DNA of 64,000 nt, from assembly GCA_006937955.1 (NCBI GenBank), contig SSNP01000050.1, forward strand, positions 186,001 to 250,000. Direction: 5' to 3'. The notes beneath the pieces were generated by a model that was given only the letters and a program-made list of their open reading frames with translations, was not told where the DNA came from and searched no databases. The translations under genes were made by a program, and so were the position numbers. Origin of the DNA: Pachypanchax playfairii. Lineage: Eukaryota; Chordata; Actinopteri; Cyprinodontiformes; Aplocheilidae. Positions 60,901 to 64,000 of the stretch are shown in pieces; the first letter of the stretch is position 1, and the number at the start of each line of letters is the position of its first letter.

Positions 60901-63429
60901 CAAAATCAAAGCAAAACTGAATGATCATTCCAGTCAAAATCTGGATATAGCTAGAAAAAAAAGGGTAAAAAAATATATTATTACTATAAAAACATTGTTA
61001 AACTGACAATTATTGACCTCATGAAACACAGCAGAAACTTTTACTAAACTCTACTACTACAAAAAAGGCTTGGTTAGTTACAAACCCTCTCTACCAGATA
61101 TAATTTATGTGAAGAAACACTTTTTTGACATTCAGACATCATTTTTTCTGCTCAACATTGATGAGAAATGGCATCTTTTTATTTCTACATTTACATTCCT
61201 ATCGTATTGTTTTTCTTAATTGTTGATCAAAATTACACTTTTTCACAGATTTTTTTTTTCATTCTGATAAATACCTGGCTGTTCTGTATCTGTACGAATG
61301 AAAGTTTATGTGGGAGAATAGACAATGTTGTTCTACTAAGCTGCTGTCCCTCCTACTGGGTTCTGCCTCAACCTCTAACATTATGAGATAATCCCTGGAA
61401 ATGTCACTTAGAGCTTGGCAAGCCATTTGTTGCTTACTGGTGTGGAATTTGCCACTAGGTTAGAGTGATTTCTTTTAATCTGTCCACCATTACAAGTTGC
61501 AATTTTGCATGGTAGACAGTGTGACTCAGAAAAGGTATTTTATAGAGTTTAGACTATAATTTACAGGGAGCAATCCCTCAAGGGCTAAACATTTTTTTTT
61601 ACTTAAAATATCTGCATTTAACTCAGGAATTCATAAAATAGCAATAAGTTGTCAACTTGAATAGGAATGCACAATATAGATTATGTTTTGCTGTATGTGC
61701 AACCGTTTGCTGAGTTTTTAGCAAGCCTCATTCATTTCAGTCACTTTATTGACTGCTACAAAATATCTCTAATGTTCTAAGCTTTGAAAAAATAATCTTT
61801 TGTATTCTGATGTATAATTTAAAATCCCTCCTCACTGGTTATGAATTGGGAAATTCCAAAAAATGACAATTTCTATTTTCTTAAACAATGTAAACAAATT
61901 GGGATTCATATTATATTCCAACATCCTGTGTAATTAAATTAAATCACTTTGAATAAATAAACAGATAAATGGTACAGATAAAGCAGTTACACTTTGTTAC
62001 CATGAGAGGACAAACGTATGTTCTTCTCAAACCTGTTTCTTTTTAGTACATCCATCAAAAATGTGTCGTTGTAGATGAAACTTATAGTGCCACTTGGTCC
62101 TATACTTTTCCACTTATTATTTGACCTTTGGGTTTTTGATTACATACTGATAAATTTGCTGCCTACTCATTAACATCCCAATTACATTTCAAAATATAAC
62201 TCTTTTACTATTTTCCAGTTGATTTGCTACAGTTCAGCTGCTACTGCTCTTTGCCAACTAGTAATCATAACATTCACTTGTATAGGATGTTCTTTAAAAT
62301 AACCCTCTTTGCTTTGTTTTGTTATGCCAAACGGTGAGGATACATCGCAAAGTGTTATAGGCAGCTGGCAGGCAAAGCTTCTACCCATCTGTCTTCCCTC
62401 CACCTAGCACCTCAGCTCTCTGCTTACCACAGATGAGCAAGCTTATTGTGTGTGTCTGACTTTATAATTCTCTCTCTGAAGAGCTAAGTTAAACCTATGT
62501 GCCAGCACACCTGTCCAGACCCAGTTCAGTCTCAACCAAAATTCCTTTCATTTACGTCGGGGTTTTTCTCTGACAAGTCATGTTTTAATGTAGGATTGGA
62601 ACCTGATCCCTCCAAGTACTTTGGTTAAATCGTGGCTTACTGTATATTACTGAAGCCTACATGTGCAAATGGATGCCAGACAGGCAACATTTTCAAACTA
62701 TTTGAAATGTGAAGTTGGCAATTTATGTTCCATATCAAATACATTGTGTTTAGACCATGTTTGTTGGCCAAATCCAACATATCTCTAATAAAACGTGTTT
62801 TTGTTTTGTTTTTTCAGATTTCTATGCATTTTAAATTTGACCAAACCTGCAAAGTTTAGTATTACATCTTTCTACAGGTAGTATTAATATTTACTTGGCT
62901 TTAGACATGCTATTGAGGAAGACAGAAATGGGAAATGTCAAAACTTGAACTATCTTTTTTATGACATGCTGTCAACCCCTGCCCACTTGCCCACTTTCTT
63001 CGTTTTTCAATGAAGTCAGACAATGTGGGAGTACAAACCTCCAAAGAGTCCTGAAATCTGTCACAAAGGCACATTATTGATGCTCAGAGTTCCAACACTG
63101 AGGTTCTGTTGCCAGAACAAAGTACAGACCTGGTTATTAGCTCATGCATTGTCTTCAACATTAGAACAGATTTTTTCTGGTGGTTTAATACTTATTTGTA
63201 TTACATTATTTACATGCTAAACAAGGCATTGAAACTAATACAAGTATCTCAACAAAGACATGTTCTTTAATAAAAAAGCTTTGCAAAGAGAATCATTAAG
63301 ATTTTAGTTGGATTCACTCACAGCAAGTTTAACTGTTTTACAACTTAAACCTTCAATATCTGTGATAAGATGTTAACTTTGAAAGTTAATGTTTGAAGTT
63401 CTAATGCATATTCCAAAGCACATTAAAAA
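60901..63429. other. AT-rich noncoding stretch
   Basis: No supported gene, RNA or repeat family; chance frames at 61168-61386 and 63023-63220. Confidence 0.4.
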
Positions 63430-63610
63430 TCGGACCAAAGTTCTCTTTAATATGGCAGCAGCCAATAGGCAGAGAAGCTTTTTGTGCATTACTTTAGTCC
63501 CTAGTGTGTTAATTAATATTTATATTTGTCCACTGCCTCAAACTCTGCCTTCAGGCATTTATTAAATTATTATGAGTTTAGGCAGAGGCATGACTGTGTG
63601 TGTAAGTACG
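63430..63610. promoter_or_regulatory. Candidate conserved noncoding element
   Basis: Contains GCAGCAGCCAATAGGCAGAG (CCAAT-type core), GTTAATTAATATTTATATTT, and TTATTAAATTATTATGAG between two GGCAGAG/CTCTGCC-like arms (63544-63552 and 63581-63588). Composition and motif density resemble regulatory DNA. Not testable here. Confidence 0.25.
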
Positions 63611-64000
63611 TGCATGATCTGTGACATGACTACTGTCACATTTGCCAATCAAAAAAGATTCCACTCAAATTATAAAGGAGGATCATAAATGACACCAGAA
63701 TCAAACAATTTCAGCAGCAGCAGTATACTAGGGGAGGAACGCTAAACACTTGTTTGTTTACTCATTTATTTAGATAAGTTAGTGATGCAGAGAGTTGCCT
63801 TTGGCAGCCTGAACCTATACACCCATTGCTTTACAGTCCCCACAATTACAGACAGTCCTGTGAGGTATCTGACAGCGTGACCAGGAGGTGTGCGCTACCT
63901 AGAGCTGAACACAGTACTGCTAAACGCAAGGCAGCCGTGATAATTAGTCTTTCTAGCCAGGAGCTTCTCACTGGCATATCACCCCCGCACTGACCCACAG
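63611..64000. other. Noncoding, somewhat GC-richer toward the window end
   Basis: No open frame with support. The last 200 bases are more complex than average and may be part of another regulatory patch or the approach to an exon beyond the window. Confidence 0.3.

Noticed and set aside
1..64000. tRNA, rRNA or snRNA genes
   Set aside because: I looked for tRNA B-box-like strings (GGTTCGAATC type) and found only repeat-derived near matches such as those in 46380-46400; no cloverleaf could be supported.

Overview
The window looks like teleost-fish nuclear DNA: AT-rich, intron-scale spacing, abundant microsatellites, assembly gaps (N runs at 14220-14229 and 40872-40990), and several fish-typical transposon families (Tc1/mariner elements, L2/CR1-type LINEs, a widespread 'GGGTCGC' interspersed repeat). 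There are no operons or bacterial-type genes. It is best read as one very large vertebrate intron/intergenic landscape with very few exons.

Only one exon is recognised with confidence: 42050-42251 (+), which encodes the CM2-type cytoplasmic segment of a delta-protocadherin and reads like protocadherin-9 (pcdh9). Neither the giant cadherin-repeat exon nor the terminal cytoplasmic exon is visible, so most of the window is probably pcdh9 intron. On the opposite strand, a 44-nt and a 126-nt candidate exon (12388-12431 and 11657-11782) have good splice signals and join in frame. They would belong to a gene I cannot identify, running antisense to pcdh9. Both appear twice because 10486-14219 is repeated base for base at 14230-17963, across a 10-N gap inside an (AAAAC)n tract. 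That layout looks like an assembly duplication rather than biology.

Mobile elements by position: a 503-bp CpG-rich element with 18-bp terminal inverted repeats (4723-5225); a degenerate repeat (about 8830-9150); a CpG-rich unclassified repeat (about 19930-20590); a LINE fragment (23262-24006) carrying a 68-bp module with a 10-bp target duplication and joined head-to-tail with an antisense fragment of a second LINE (24007-24425); a degraded 'GGGTCGC' repeat (46091-46455) with an isolated head module at 50711-50770; an L2-type LINE on the minus strand (47050-49500) split by a Tc1-like element (47519-48686). That Tc1 transposase keeps its full DDE triad, but the right end of the element is missing. 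There are also two dead Tc1-like elements (52077-53560 and 56076-56768).

The rest is AT-rich noncoding sequence. A few patches have the texture of conserved regulatory DNA (homeodomain-type motifs, one full CTCF-consensus match at 38434-38447, one PBX/MEIS decamer at 60617-60626). These are inferences from one sequence only. I found no evidence of a novel multi-gene system; the items most worth checking are the antisense exon pair, the false-duplication candidate, the truncated but catalytically intact Tc1, and the short module with its own target duplication.
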